DNA of 64,000 nucleotides from Haloferax sp046557615 (GTDB lineage: Archaea > Halobacteriota > Halobacteria > Halobacteriales > Haloferacaceae), in NCBI RefSeq assembly GCF_046557615.1, contig NZ_JBKIII010000001.1, forward strand, positions 1,488,001 to 1,552,000. Reading direction: 5' to 3'. Of the stretch, positions 41,965 through 50,837 are shown piece after piece; position 1 is the stretch's first letter, and each line of letters opens with the position of its first letter. The notes under the pieces were generated by a model that ran no database searches, had not been told where the DNA came from, and was given only the letters and a program-made list of their open reading frames with translations. Both the position numbers and the translations under genes were made by a program.

Positions 41965-43953
41965 GTGAACGACCGGACGAGCGCGCTCGACTCGGTCGTC
42001 TTCGGCATCGACATCCAAAGCGGCGACATTCGTGGCGATTCTCCCTCGTACGCGCTCGTCGTGTTGGACAGCCGCGCCGACGAGGTAACAGTCGAGCGAG
42101 ACGTGGTCTCTTTCCGAAAGTTGCGTCGCCTCATCGAACGGGACGAACCCGCGCTGATTGCGACCGACAACATGTACGAACTGGCGACTGACAAGGACGA
42201 CCTCGTCCGATTTTTGCGGTGGCTTCCACACGAGTCACGGTTGGTGCAAGTCACGGGAGCAGAACGACCGGAACCCCTCTCGCGGGTGGCCGGTCGCCAC
42301 GGCATCCCGTACGGCAAAGACCCGATGAAAGAAGCCGAAGCGGCCGCACGACTTGCGCTCGCCAACGTCGGCTACGAGGTGGCAGCCTTCGAGAACACGA
42401 CCACCGTCAAGGTCTCTCGCGGGCGCTCGACCGGCAAGGGTGGGTGGAGTCAAGACCGCTACACGCGCCGGATTCACGGGTCTGTCAAGCGCCAGTCCCG
42501 AAAAGTCGAATCCGCGCTCAAGGAGGCCAGTCTGGAGTACGAACGCGACGTAACCGAGAAGTACGGCGGCTACTCGAACGCCATCTTCACCGTCGAAGCC
42601 CGACCACAGGACATTCCCGTGTCGAGCAGGCGTTCGGGCGATACCCGCATCGAAATCGAGCGTGAACGCCGCGACGGTATCGACTTCGAGCCACTCGTCA
42701 AGCGCCGCGACCGCGTCATCGTTGGCATCGACCCCGGCACGACCACCGGCGTCGCCGTCGTCGGCCTCGACGGTCGCGTTCTGGACGTGCATTCGACCCG
42801 AACCGCCGACACACCTGCAATCATCGAGTGGCTCATCGAACGCGGTCGCCCGACACTCGTCGCCGCAGACGTCTATCCAATGCCCGAAACCGTCGAGAAG
42901 TTCCGGCGGAGTTTCGACGCCGCTGGCTGGAATCCACCGAGCGATATCGCGGTCGATGAAAAACTCCACCGCACCCGCGACGTGGCCTACGAGAACGACC
43001 ACGAACGCGACGCACTCGCCGCGGCACTGTTCGCCTTCGACGCCCACGAGGACCAGTTCGAGCGCATCTCCAGAAAGGTGCCCGCCGAAATCGACCGCGA
43101 AGAAGTCATCGCCCAGGTAATCTCCGGCGAGGAGTCGGTCGAAGCCGTCCTCAGAGAGATGCAGTCCGACGACGATGGCGACGACAACGAGGGAGGTGCG
43201 AAAGCATCCGAACAACCCGAACTGTCGCCCGAAGAGCGCGAGATTCGGGAGTTGAAATCCCGCGTGGAACGCCTCGAATCGCACATCGACGAACTCAGCA
43301 ACGAACTCGAATCGAAAGACGAGACCATCGAGGAGTACAAGAAGGAACTCTCGGACGCCCGCCGAAAAGAGCGTCAAGAGGCACGAGAACGCCGCGAGGT
43401 GAATCGACTCGAACGCGACAACGGCCGATTGGAGCGTACAGTCGAATCGCTGGAGGAGACGAACGAAGCCCTCTCCGAAAAGCTCGAACGCCTGAAGTCG
43501 CTGTGGAAACTCGACCACTCGAACTTCGCGGACGTAAATATGGAGAAGAACCTCGTGCCCGTGAAAATCGTCGAGCAGTTCACGAAGGCCGCACTCGACG
43601 AGACGGTCGAACAGTACGGCATCTCGGCGGGCGACGTGGTGTACTTCCGCGATGCGAGTGGGGCGGGCCGGGCGACGGCGGAGCGACTCGCCGAGTTCGA
43701 GCCTCGCGTCGTCCTCCGTAACGGAAATCTTTCGGACGTCGCAGAGGAGATTCTCTTCGACGCTGAAATCCCGATATCACCCTCTGATGGAGTCTCGATT
43801 CAGGAGATAGACGAACTGGCGATTGCCCGCGAGAAAGAAGTTGAATCGGCGATTGCCGAGTGGGAGGCGCGTGCGAAAGAGCGCCAGAAGGAAGAACAAA
43901 AGTCGATGGTTGACCAGATTATTTCGGAACATCGCGCCGAAAACCGGCGGTGA
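41965..43953 (+). CDS. DUF460 protein: two RNase H-like modules and a coiled coil
   Basis: A 662-residue protein of the archaeal DUF460 family. The N-terminal module starts VVFGIDIQSG (Asp16), has ALIATDNMYEL (Asp about 68) and KDPMKEAEAAARLAL (about 119-132). The second module has RVIVGIDPGTTTGVAVV (Asp256), TLVAADVYPMP (Asp302) and ENDHERDALAAALFAF (Asp349), a RuvC/RNase H-like acidic set. A long coiled coil covers about 421-515, then a mixed C-terminal domain. The family is predicted to be a nuclease but is uncharacterised. The GTG at 41965 is preferred over the ATG at 41896, because a TATA box lies just upstream of it. Confidence 0.88.
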   Translation: MNDRTSALDSVVFGIDIQSGDIRGDSPSYALVVLDSRADEVTVERDVVSFRKLRRLIERDEPALIATDNMYELATDKDDLVRFLRWLPHESRLVQVTGAERPEPLSRVAGRHGIPYGKDPMKEAEAAARLALANVGYEVAAFENTTTVKVSRGRSTGKGGWSQDRYTRRIHGSVKRQSRKVESALKEASLEYERDVTEKYGGYSNAIFTVEARPQDIPVSSRRSGDTRIEIERERRDGIDFEPLVKRRDRVIVGIDPGTTTGVAVVGLDGRVLDVHSTRTADTPAIIEWLIERGRPTLVAADVYPMPETVEKFRRSFDAAGWNPPSDIAVDEKLHRTRDVAYENDHERDALAAALFAFDAHEDQFERISRKVPAEIDREEVIAQVISGEESVEAVLREMQSDDDGDDNEGGAKASEQPELSPEEREIRELKSRVERLESHIDELSNELESKDETIEEYKKELSDARRKERQEARERREVNRLERDNGRLERTVESLEETNEALSEKLERLKSLWKLDHSNFADVNMEKNLVPVKIVEQFTKAALDETVEQYGISAGDVVYFRDASGAGRATAERLAEFEPRVVLRNGNLSDVAEEILFDAEIPISPSDGVSIQEIDELAIAREKEVESAIAEWEARAKERQKEEQKSMVDQIISEHRAENRR

Positions 43954-43965
43954 GCGAGTGTTAGA

Positions 43966-44193
43966 TTAAGAACTCGAATCAGTTGGCGACGGTCCCACGA
44001 GGTAGTCTCGCGTGAACGAGATAATCACCAAGAGACCGGAACTCAACGCCACGACTCCTGCGAGAAGAACGATTAGGTTGTCCAGATAGACACCAGAAGT
44101 AGTCGAGGCGACGAGATACACGAGGAGTGCGAGAAACAGCACGACGACCATGAGCCAGCGTCGTATCGATTTCAAGAGCGTGTCGGAGGGCAT
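43966..44193 (-). CDS. Two-helix membrane protein (75 aa)
   Basis: A 75-residue protein starting MPSDTLLKSIRRWLM, then two helices (VVVLFLALLVYLVASTTSG and LIVLLAGVVALSSGLLVII), and a short tail with Pro/Ser/Asp. It starts at the internal ATG, since upstream residues have no coding character. Converges with the DUF460 gene with a 12-bp gap. Function unknown. Confidence 0.6.
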   Translation of the reverse strand: MPSDTLLKSIRRWLMVVVLFLALLVYLVASTTSGVYLDNLIVLLAGVVALSSGLLVIISFTRDYLVGPSPTDSSS

Positions 44194-44254
44194 CGTCCAA
44201 TAAAGGCACGCCATCTGCGAAAAGGTCGTGGTTCGTGAACTTTACCTGCGGAAA

Positions 44255-44566
44255 TCACTCTGCGGCCGCTTCGCCGCCCATCAAACCGCCGACGATGAAG
44301 TAGAGCGCCGCCCCGAGAATCGGGATGAAGAACGCAATCGCCGCCCACACTGTTGCATTTCGCTCTTTGAACGTCGCATCTCGGTGAACCCGATAGGGCA
44401 GATAGACGTGGAAGACGAGGAAGTACACACCGAAGCCGATGATGTAGGGGATAAACGCCCCGCCGCTGACCGAGGCCCACATCGCCACGAGGAGGGCGAA
44501 GACAGCCAGCATGAGCGCCGCAAAGATGAAAATCGGGGCACGGGTTGTGTTTCCGGAGTCGGACAT
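44255..44566 (-). CDS. Three-helix membrane protein (PLD-nuclease-N-terminal-like)
   Basis: A 103-residue protein with helices FIFAALMLAVFALLVAMWAS, IPYIIGFGVYFLVFHVYL and a final WAAIAFFIPILGAALYFIVG. The last segment resembles the PLDc_N motif found at the start of cardiolipin synthases and in many stand-alone small proteins, so the annotation is by pattern only. A GTG one codon upstream is also possible. Confidence 0.65.
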   Translation of the reverse strand: MSDSGNTTRAPIFIFAALMLAVFALLVAMWASVSGGAFIPYIIGFGVYFLVFHVYLPYRVHRDATFKERNATVWAAIAFFIPILGAALYFIVGGLMGGEAAAE

Positions 44567-44652
44567 CACCCGGACTTAGCGTCGAAGTATGTTGTCGGTT
44601 TCGCCACTCGCGTTCCAGAAGTCATATCCCATATCCCCGTCAGAAACCACGT

Positions 44653-45639
44653 ATGGACGCATACGACCTGATCACTCGGAACGCCTCCGAAGTGGTCACG
44701 GAGGACGAAGTGCGCGCGCTGGCCACAGACCCCGATGGAAAGCGAGCGTACGTGGGCTATGAGCCTTCAGGCGTCCTCCACATCGGTCACATGCTCACGG
44801 CGAACAAGCTCATCGACCTGCAGGAGGCGGGCTTCGAAATCGTCGTGCTTCTCGCAGACGTACACGCATACCTCAACGGCAAGGGCACCTTCGAGGAGAT
44901 TCGCGAGACGGCCGAGCGGATGAAAGAGCAGTTCATCGCCTACGGTCTCGACGAGAGTCAGACCGAGTTCGTCCTCGGTTCGGAGTTCCAGTTGGACGAA
45001 GACTACGTACTCGACCTGCACTCGCTCGAACTCCAGACGACGCTCTCGCGTGCCGAGCGCGCGATGGCCGAAATCAAGAGCGGTGAGAGCGTGACCGTCG
45101 CGCAGGCAGTCTACCCCATCATGCAGGCACTCGACATCGTGTACCTCGACGTGGACCTCGCTATCGGTGGGATGGAACAGCGCAAAGTACACATGCTCGC
45201 CCGCGATACGCTCCCGAGCATCGACGAAGCGGCACCGACCTGTGTACACACGCCGCTCATCGCGGACCTTTCGACGGGCATCGGCAAGATGTCCTCGTCG
45301 TCGGGTGTCAGCCTCTCGATGGAGGACTCCACCGAAGATATCGAAGCGAAGGTCAACGACGCCTACTGCCCGCCGACGGCGGACCCCGAACCGACCGACG
45401 AGGGCGAAGAACGCGAGAACCCCGTCCTCCAAATCTTCGAGTACCACATCTTCCCACGCTTCGAGCGCGTCGTGGTCGAACGCCCCGACAAGTACGGCGG
45501 CAACCTCGAATACGACGACTACGAGTCGCTGGAAGAGGAACTCGAATCGGGCGAACTCCACCCGCTCGACGCGAAGGGCGCGCTCGCTGGCTACCTCGAC
45601 GAACTCATCGCACCTGGCCGCGAGAAGATAAACGCCTAA
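44653..45639 (+). CDS. tyrS: Tyrosyl-tRNA synthetase
   Basis: A 328-residue class I synthetase of the archaeal/eukaryotic type. The HIGH motif appears as GYEPSGVLHIGHMLTANKL; DLAIGGMEQRKVHMLARD shows tyrosine/ATP site residues; the KMSKS motif is ADLSTGIGKMSSSSG. There is no S4 anticodon domain, as expected for the archaeal form. It charges tRNA-Tyr. It starts a run of translation and ribosome-biogenesis genes, with one small membrane-protein gene on the opposite strand. Confidence 0.97.
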   Translation: MDAYDLITRNASEVVTEDEVRALATDPDGKRAYVGYEPSGVLHIGHMLTANKLIDLQEAGFEIVVLLADVHAYLNGKGTFEEIRETAERMKEQFIAYGLDESQTEFVLGSEFQLDEDYVLDLHSLELQTTLSRAERAMAEIKSGESVTVAQAVYPIMQALDIVYLDVDLAIGGMEQRKVHMLARDTLPSIDEAAPTCVHTPLIADLSTGIGKMSSSSGVSLSMEDSTEDIEAKVNDAYCPPTADPEPTDEGEERENPVLQIFEYHIFPRFERVVVERPDKYGGNLEYDDYESLEEELESGELHPLDAKGALAGYLDELIAPGREKINA

Positions 45640-45657
45640 TTGGGGAACGAGGCCGAC

Positions 45658-45837
45658 TCAGGCCATCCCGAACATCTTCATCACGTTCTCTGCGAGACCG
45701 CCAGCGACGAGGCCGAGTCCAGCGACGACGAACGCGAGACCAGCGGCGACGATGGGTGCTTGGATAGCGACGATAGCGATTCCGAGGACGAGACAGGCGA
45801 TTCCGGCAAGACCTTTCGTACCGAGTTTATCGAGCAT
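45658..45837 (-). CDS. Small membrane protein (59 aa, DUF7470-like)
   Basis: A 59-residue protein: MLDKLGTKGLAGIACLVLGI, then two helices rich in Ala/Val/Gly (IAIVAIQAPIVAAGLAFVVA) and an end NVMKMFGMA. It looks like a conserved haloarchaeal small membrane family without function. The upstream frame is Arg/Ser-rich and is not part of it. Converges with tyrS (18-bp gap). Confidence 0.65.
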   Translation of the reverse strand: MLDKLGTKGLAGIACLVLGIAIVAIQAPIVAAGLAFVVAGLGLVAGGLAENVMKMFGMA

Positions 45838-45942
45838 ACCACGAACGCGAGGGCCAGCGGCCCTAAACCCGTCGCTTGACGGGAGGTTCAAATGCGAACA
45901 AACGTCGGCGGGTTTAAACACGATAACGTAGAATCGTGGCAT

Positions 45943-46230
45943 ATGAGCGACGAGAACGAGCGCCGCCGAGACCTCCGAATGCCGAACGACGACGAAGTGT
46001 TCGCCGTCGTGACGAACATGCTCGGTGCCAATCGTATTCGCGTCCGCTGTGCTGACGGCGTCGAGCGGACCGCGCGCATCCCCGGTCGGATGCAAAAACG
46101 CATCTGGATTCGAGAAGACGACGTTGTACTCGTCGAACCGTGGGATTGGCAAGACGAGAAAGCAGACGTGTCCTGGCGATACGAGAAGTCCGAAGCGGAC
46201 CAACTCCGTCGCGAAGGTCACATCCAGTAA
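45943..46230 (+). CDS. eif1A: Translation initiation factor aIF1A
   Basis: A 95-residue OB-fold factor. It begins MSDENERRRDLRMPNDDEVF, has the RNA-binding barrel with NRIRVRCADGVERTARIPGR and KRIWIREDDVVLVEPWDW, and a charged C-terminus. aIF1A binds the ribosomal A site during initiation. The ATG at 45943 is chosen because the flexible N-terminal tail of the family starts here. It precedes rio1 by 84 bp. Confidence 0.95.
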   Translation: MSDENERRRDLRMPNDDEVFAVVTNMLGANRIRVRCADGVERTARIPGRMQKRIWIREDDVVLVEPWDWQDEKADVSWRYEKSEADQLRREGHIQ

Positions 46231-46314
46231 CGCTCACTTCGTACTCGCGTTCTCGCGTAGGCTCGACATCTAGAGCCTTGCGCTTTTCATCTCGCCTCCC
46301 GTAGCCTCAGTCCA

Positions 46315-47175
46315 ATGACTGACGAGTTCGGATTGGTCGAACCCCAAGAAGGGGAGGCGTTCGGAGACGAATGGGAGGAAATCGACCTCTCAGTGTCGGA
46401 AGCAGACCGCATCGCAAAGCGGAAAGACAGAGACTTCGACGAGTTTCGGATGCGGCTCAAGGATGCCGACCAGTTCAAAGTCGAGCAATCGGTGTTCGAC
46501 GACGCAACCTTCGCGGCTATCTACAAACTCGTCCAAGACGGTTACATCGAAGCCTTCGGTGGCCCGATTTCGACGGGAAAAGAGGCGAACGTCTTCGAGG
46601 CGCTCGGTGACGAGAATACCGACGTTGCGGTCAAAATATACCGCATCAACGCCTCCGATTTCCGTCACATGCGCGACTATCTCGAAGGCGACCCGCGATT
46701 CCAGAGCATCGGCCACGACAAAGGTCAAGTCGTCATGGCGTGGGTCCGAAAGGAGTACGCCAACCTCCAACGCGCCCAGCGAGCGGGGGTTCGCGTCCCG
46801 AACCCAATCGCCGTCGAGCGAAACGTCCTCGTGATGGAACTCGTCGGACAGGCCGACGACCGTGCCCGTCGGCTCTCGGAAGTGAACGTCGAGAATCCAC
46901 AGACCGCCTTCGAAGTCGTCCGCGAGTATATGCGACGACTCTATCGCGCCGGACTCGTCCACGGTGACCTCTCCGAATACAATCTCATCATCCACGAGGG
47001 CGAACTCGTCGTCATCGACCTCGGTCAGGCGGTCACCATCCACCACCCGAACGCCGTCTCGTTCTTAGAGCGCGACTGCCGCAACGTCGCCAAGTTCTTC
47101 AGCCGACAGGGTGCCGATGTGGATGCCGACCAATTGTACGACTTTGTGACTGCCGACGAGGAAGCCGACGAGTAA
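46315..47175 (+). CDS. rio1: Rio1-type serine/threonine kinase
   Basis: A 286-residue RIO kinase. The RIO1 signature is GGPISTGKEANVFEALG (nucleotide loop); the catalytic loop LVHGDLSEYNLIIHEG holds Asp and Asn; the metal-binding Asp is in VVIDLGQAVTIHHPNA. The N-terminal helical extension is shorter than in eukaryotes. Rio1 acts in late 40S/30S maturation. Close spacing with eif1A, the KH protein and cct in the same direction supports a ribosome-biogenesis unit, possibly with separate promoters. Confidence 0.95.
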   Translation: MTDEFGLVEPQEGEAFGDEWEEIDLSVSEADRIAKRKDRDFDEFRMRLKDADQFKVEQSVFDDATFAAIYKLVQDGYIEAFGGPISTGKEANVFEALGDENTDVAVKIYRINASDFRHMRDYLEGDPRFQSIGHDKGQVVMAWVRKEYANLQRAQRAGVRVPNPIAVERNVLVMELVGQADDRARRLSEVNVENPQTAFEVVREYMRRLYRAGLVHGDLSEYNLIIHEGELVVIDLGQAVTIHHPNAVSFLERDCRNVAKFFSRQGADVDADQLYDFVTADEEADE

Positions 47176-47283
47176 GACTCGAATCGGTCGCGAGCTGCCA
47201 TTCGTCGCAGCGATGTATGCGAACAGGACACGTAGCGCCCCCGCGAGCGAACGCTTAAACCGTTCCACTGGGTATCGACTCCT

Positions 47284-47823
47284 ATGCAGCACGTCAAGGT
47301 GCCGCAGGACCGTATCGGTGTTCTCATTGGTGAAGGTGGCTCGACGATGCGAGAAATCGAGCAACGTGCCGAAGTTCGACTCGATATCGACTCGGAGAAC
47401 GGAAGCGTCGCAATCGACAGCGTCGGCGACCCCGTTCTCGGCATGATTGCCCCCGATATCGTTCGCGCCGTCGGTCGCGGCTTCGCCCCCGAGGACGCAC
47501 TTGCGCTCCTGCAAGACGACATGATGATGTTCGAACTCATCGACATCAACAACCACTCGCGGAACAAGAACGACATGCGTCGGAAGAAAGGCCGCCTCAT
47601 CGGTGAGAACGGTCGCACCCGCGAACTCATGGAAGAACTCACCGGTGCCGACGTCGTCATCTACGGGTCGACACTCGGCATCATCGGCAAGGCCGAAGAG
47701 GTCCAAGTGGTTCGCCGCGCCGTCGAGATGATTCTCGATGGTGCCCCGCACGGTGCAGTGTACTCGTTCCTCGAACGGAAGCACAACGAACTGACCCAGG
47801 GCTTCAACGTCCGCAACAACTAG
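47284..47823 (+). CDS. KH-domain protein, Krr1/Pno1 (Dim2) homologue
   Basis: A 179-residue protein with two KH-like domains. The first has VPQDRIGVLIGEGGSTMREI; the second has RKKGRLIGENGRTRELMEEL and then GADVVIYGSTLGIIGKAEEV. Archaeal Dim2/Pno1 binds the 3' end of 16S rRNA and contacts Rio1 and aIF2 during 30S maturation. Gene order rio1-KH-cct supports that role. Length matches the family. Confidence 0.92.
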   Translation: MQHVKVPQDRIGVLIGEGGSTMREIEQRAEVRLDIDSENGSVAIDSVGDPVLGMIAPDIVRAVGRGFAPEDALALLQDDMMMFELIDINNHSRNKNDMRRKKGRLIGENGRTRELMEELTGADVVIYGSTLGIIGKAEEVQVVRRAVEMILDGAPHGAVYSFLERKHNELTQGFNVRNN

Positions 47824-48051
47824 TCACCGACACCGATGCGGTGCTGACGCCACGTATCGTTTTTTCATCATCACCCCCCGTCGAGTCGCGACGTTCGCAG
47901 TTCGGGACGAGGAACTGACTATTTGGACCCCTCTCCGGCGCACGCCGAATTCCGCTCCAACGACGGTAATAAACCCGCATAATCGACAGCCACCGCAGCC
48001 ATTCGATGGCGACACTGTGTTGCGTTTTAACATACCATGGTTCAAAACGCT

Positions 48052-48058
48052 TTTATAG
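48052..48058 (+). promoter_or_regulatory. TATA box of the thermosome gene
   Basis: TTTATAG lies 27-33 bp before the ATG at 48085. Together with the AT-rich block around 48020-48050 it forms a strong promoter. Archaeal thermosome promoters are often heat-induced through bases next to the TATA element; heat control here is inference. Confidence 0.65.
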
Positions 48059-48084
48059 AATCACAAACAAAGAATGCGCTGAAC

Positions 48085-49758
48085 ATGGCGCAGCGAATGC
48101 AGCAGGGTCAACCCATGATTATCCTGGGTGAAGACTCGCAGCGAACCTCCGGTAAAGATGCACAGTCGATGAACATCACAGCCGGAAAAGCCGTGGCCGA
48201 AGCCGTACGCACGACGCTCGGCCCCAAGGGAATGGACAAGATGCTGGTCGATTCGTCGGGTCAGGTCGTCGTCACGAACGACGGCGTCACCATCCTCAAA
48301 GAGATGGACATCGACCACCCCGCGGCGAACATGATCGTCGAAGTCTCCGAGACGCAAGAAGACGAAGTCGGAGACGGGACGACGACCGCTGTCGTTATCG
48401 CGGGCGAATTGCTCGACCAAGCAGAAGACCTCCTCGACTCTGACGTCCACGCGACGACCATCGCACAGGGGTACCGTCAGGCCGCCGAGAAGGCCAAGGA
48501 AGTCCTCGAATCGAAGGCTATCGACGTGACCGAGGACGACCGCGAAACCCTCCTGAAGATTGCCGCTACTGCGATGACCGGCAAGGGCGCAGAGTCCGCC
48601 AAGGATCTGCTCGCCGAACTCGTCGTCGACGGCGTACTCGCCGTTCGGGACGAAGACGGCATCGACACGGACAACATCTCCGTCGAGAAGGTCGTCGGCG
48701 GCACTATCAACAACTCCGAACTCGTCGAAGGCGTCATCGTCAACAAGGAACGCGTCGACGAGAACATGCCTTACGGCGTCGAAGACGCGAACATCGCCAT
48801 CCTCGACGACGCACTCGAAGTCAAGGAGACGTCAATCGACGCAGAAGTCAACGTCACCGACCCCGACCAGCTTCAGCAGTTCCTCGACCAGGAAGAAAAA
48901 CAGCTGAAGGAGATGGTGGACCAGCTCGTTGACGTCGGCGCAGACGTCGTGTTCGTCGGCGACGGCATCGACGACATGGCCCAGCACTACCTCGCCAAGG
49001 AAGGCATCCTCGCGGTCCGCCGTGCCAAGTCCTCGGACCTCAAGCGCATCGCCCGCGCGACGGGTGGCCGCGTCGTCAGCAACCTCGACGACCTCGAAGC
49101 AGACGACCTCGGCTTCGCTGGCTCTGTTGCCCAGAAGGACGTCGGCGGCGACGAGCGCATCTTCGTCGAAGACGTCGAAGACGCGAAGTCCGTCACGCTC
49201 ATCCTCCGCGGTGGCACCGAACACGTCGTCGACGAACTCGAACGCGCCATCGACGACTCGCTCGGCGTCGTTCGCACGACGCTCGAAGACGGCAAAGTAC
49301 TCCCCGGCGGCGGCGCACCCGAGACGGAACTCTCGCTCGCCCTGCGTGAATTCGCTGACTCTGTCGGCGGTCGCGAACAGCTCGCCGTCGAAGCCTTCGC
49401 CGAGGCACTCGATGTCATCCCACGCACCCTCGCAGAGAACGCTGGTCTCGACCCCATCGACTCGCTCGTGAACCTCCGCTCGCGCCACGACGCCGGTGAG
49501 TTCGCTGCCGGTCTCGACGCCTACACGGGCGACGTCATCGACATGGAAGCAGAGGGCGTCGTCGAACCCCTCCGTGTCAAGACCCAAGCCATCGAATCCG
49601 CAACCGAAGCCGCCGTCATGATTCTCCGCATCGACGACGTCATCGCGGCTGGCGACCTCTCCGGTGGCCAGACCGGTGACGACGACGATGACGAGATGGG
49701 CGGTATGGGCGGCATGGGTGGAATGGGCGGTATGGGCGGCATGGGCGGCGCGATGTAA
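48085..49758 (+). CDS. cct: Thermosome (group II chaperonin) subunit
   Basis: A 557-residue chaperonin subunit. Motifs in order: IILGEDSQRTSGKDAQSMN, VRTTLGPKGMDKMLVDSSG (nucleotide and metal binding), NDGVTILKEMDIDHPAANM and GDGTTTAVVIAGELL (catalytic Asp), then the apical domain and VLPGGGAPETELSLALREFA. The C-terminus is a Gly-Gly-Met repeat tail that lies inside the ring cavity. It forms double rings that fold proteins. The ATG at 48085 is chosen over an upstream ATG at 48037 because the TATA box lies between the two. Confidence 0.97.
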   Translation: MAQRMQQGQPMIILGEDSQRTSGKDAQSMNITAGKAVAEAVRTTLGPKGMDKMLVDSSGQVVVTNDGVTILKEMDIDHPAANMIVEVSETQEDEVGDGTTTAVVIAGELLDQAEDLLDSDVHATTIAQGYRQAAEKAKEVLESKAIDVTEDDRETLLKIAATAMTGKGAESAKDLLAELVVDGVLAVRDEDGIDTDNISVEKVVGGTINNSELVEGVIVNKERVDENMPYGVEDANIAILDDALEVKETSIDAEVNVTDPDQLQQFLDQEEKQLKEMVDQLVDVGADVVFVGDGIDDMAQHYLAKEGILAVRRAKSSDLKRIARATGGRVVSNLDDLEADDLGFAGSVAQKDVGGDERIFVEDVEDAKSVTLILRGGTEHVVDELERAIDDSLGVVRTTLEDGKVLPGGGAPETELSLALREFADSVGGREQLAVEAFAEALDVIPRTLAENAGLDPIDSLVNLRSRHDAGEFAAGLDAYTGDVIDMEAEGVVEPLRVKTQAIESATEAAVMILRIDDVIAAGDLSGGQTGDDDDDEMGGMGGMGGMGGMGGMGGAM

Positions 49759-50066
49759 ATCGCTCCCTCATAGGCCACCATACACTCACCACCGACTCCC
49801 GAATCGACACACGACCGTCGGCCCGGTTTCACATCATTTTCTACGGTTTCACCCCAGCCAGCCGTCGCTCTACGAGTGAAACCGACGTTAACATCGACGT
49901 AAACGATACCCCACGAGACAGGTATTTCGCAACGAACACACCCGAGTGTCGAAACATCCGTTTTCGAAGCTATTTCTCGACAAATACAGCTAATCGTGGG
50001 GTTATTCACATCGAAATGACGAATCACCGACGCCTACTTATGACCCATGACATCGACTAACAAGAT
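49759..50066. other. Intergenic region between cct and the ABC-like fragment
   Basis: 308 bp without a supportable gene. TACTTATG at 50036-50043 lies 24-31 bp before the ATG at 50067 and may be its TATA element. No convincing terminator hairpin or small ORF was found. Confidence 0.5.
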
Positions 50067-50480
50067 ATGTCCTCCACCGGGACTACGGACACCCTCGCCG
50101 TCTCGGACTCTCCAACCTCGTCCAGACGACAGCCGTTCCTCGCAGTAGTCAGCCCCCACGTCGCTGAAGCGGCCGCCGTCGCAACCGCAGTCCTCCCTGG
50201 CGTCACACCCGTCATCCACGCGCCCCATCCCACCGCACCCGCACGCCTTCGTGCGACGCTCGCTTCGATACGCAACCCAGAAGCACCACTCGTCGTCGCC
50301 ACAGACAGCGCCGCAATCGCGCGTGACGCGGACCGCATCATCGTCACCGATGGCGGCAGCGTCCTCGAAGATGGCACACCCGACGAGTTACTCGCGCTCC
50401 CGAGTGTCTACGCCCATCGGTACAGCGAAGAAATTGGCGCGAACTTCGCCGGCCCCGACCCCGACATCGCCGACGAGTAG
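50067..50480 (+). CDS. Degenerate ABC-ATPase-like protein lacking Walker A and B
   Basis: A 137-residue protein. Residues about 75-130 closely follow the end of an ABC-exporter nucleotide-binding domain: PLVVATDSAAIARDADRIIV, then DGGSVLEDGTPDELLALPSV and YAHRYSEE, matching the stretch after the H-switch in such ATPases (ahRlstvrdADrIvvld.GrvvEeGtheELl). The H-switch His is replaced (ATD). No Walker A, signature or Walker B is seen, and the first 70 residues are Ala/Pro-rich. It is intact with a plausible TATA element, so it may be an expressed relic or a repurposed domain. Confidence 0.65.
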   Translation: MSSTGTTDTLAVSDSPTSSRRQPFLAVVSPHVAEAAAVATAVLPGVTPVIHAPHPTAPARLRATLASIRNPEAPLVVATDSAAIARDADRIIVTDGGSVLEDGTPDELLALPSVYAHRYSEEIGANFAGPDPDIADE

Positions 50481-50519
50481 CACCCGAACGATTTCGTCGC
50501 TGGCGGGGAGAGGTCAACT

Positions 50520-50627
50520 ATGGGCGACAGAGCGTGCTACCGAGAGTTCTGTCCAGCGTGCGACGCCTCGGTGACTATCGTCGATGAAACGTGCCCGGAG
50601 TGTGGCCGCGAGTTGCAACTCCGCTAA
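50520..50627 (+). CDS. 35-residue zinc-finger micro-protein
   Basis: A complete 35-residue frame: MGDRACYREFCPACDASVTI then VDETCPECGRELQLR. Two CxxC knuckles (CPAC and CPEC) can hold one zinc. The start ATG is 39 bp after the previous gene's stop and the composition is codon-like. It converges with the next gene with no spare bases. It belongs to the haloarchaeal micro zinc-protein class. Confidence 0.65.
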   Translation: MGDRACYREFCPACDASVTIVDETCPECGRELQLR

Positions 50628-50837
50628 CTATCGTTCGTCGTCGATGTGGTGGATGGCATTCGGCGAGAACAATCGACCGCTCGATACCTCGACCCATCCG
50701 TTACCAAGAATTCGAACCGACCCTTCGTGCAGAATCGTCTCCTTCTCAGCGTCCCCGTAGACGACGGCGTGGTCGATTTCGTGGACGAAGAGTTCCTGAG
50801 GGAGCGACATCGGTGAGAAGACCATTGGTCCGAACAC
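50628..50837 (-). CDS. Conserved-looking 69-residue protein of unknown function
   Basis: A 69-residue protein starting (GTG) with MFGPMVFSPMSLPQELFVHE, then IDHAVVYGDAEKETILHEGS and VRILGNGWVEVSSGRLF. The pattern of alternating strands suggests a small beta barrel. A start at the ATG of the fifth codon is possible. Codon bias looks real, and it abuts the micro zinc-finger gene tail to tail. No function can be inferred. Confidence 0.6.
   Translation of the reverse strand: MFGPMVFSPMSLPQELFVHEIDHAVVYGDAEKETILHEGSVRILGNGWVEVSSGRLFSPNAIHHIDDER

Noticed and set aside
48037..48084. Upstream ATG extending the thermosome protein by 16 residues
   Set aside because: The TATA box lies inside this segment, so the transcript starts after it.
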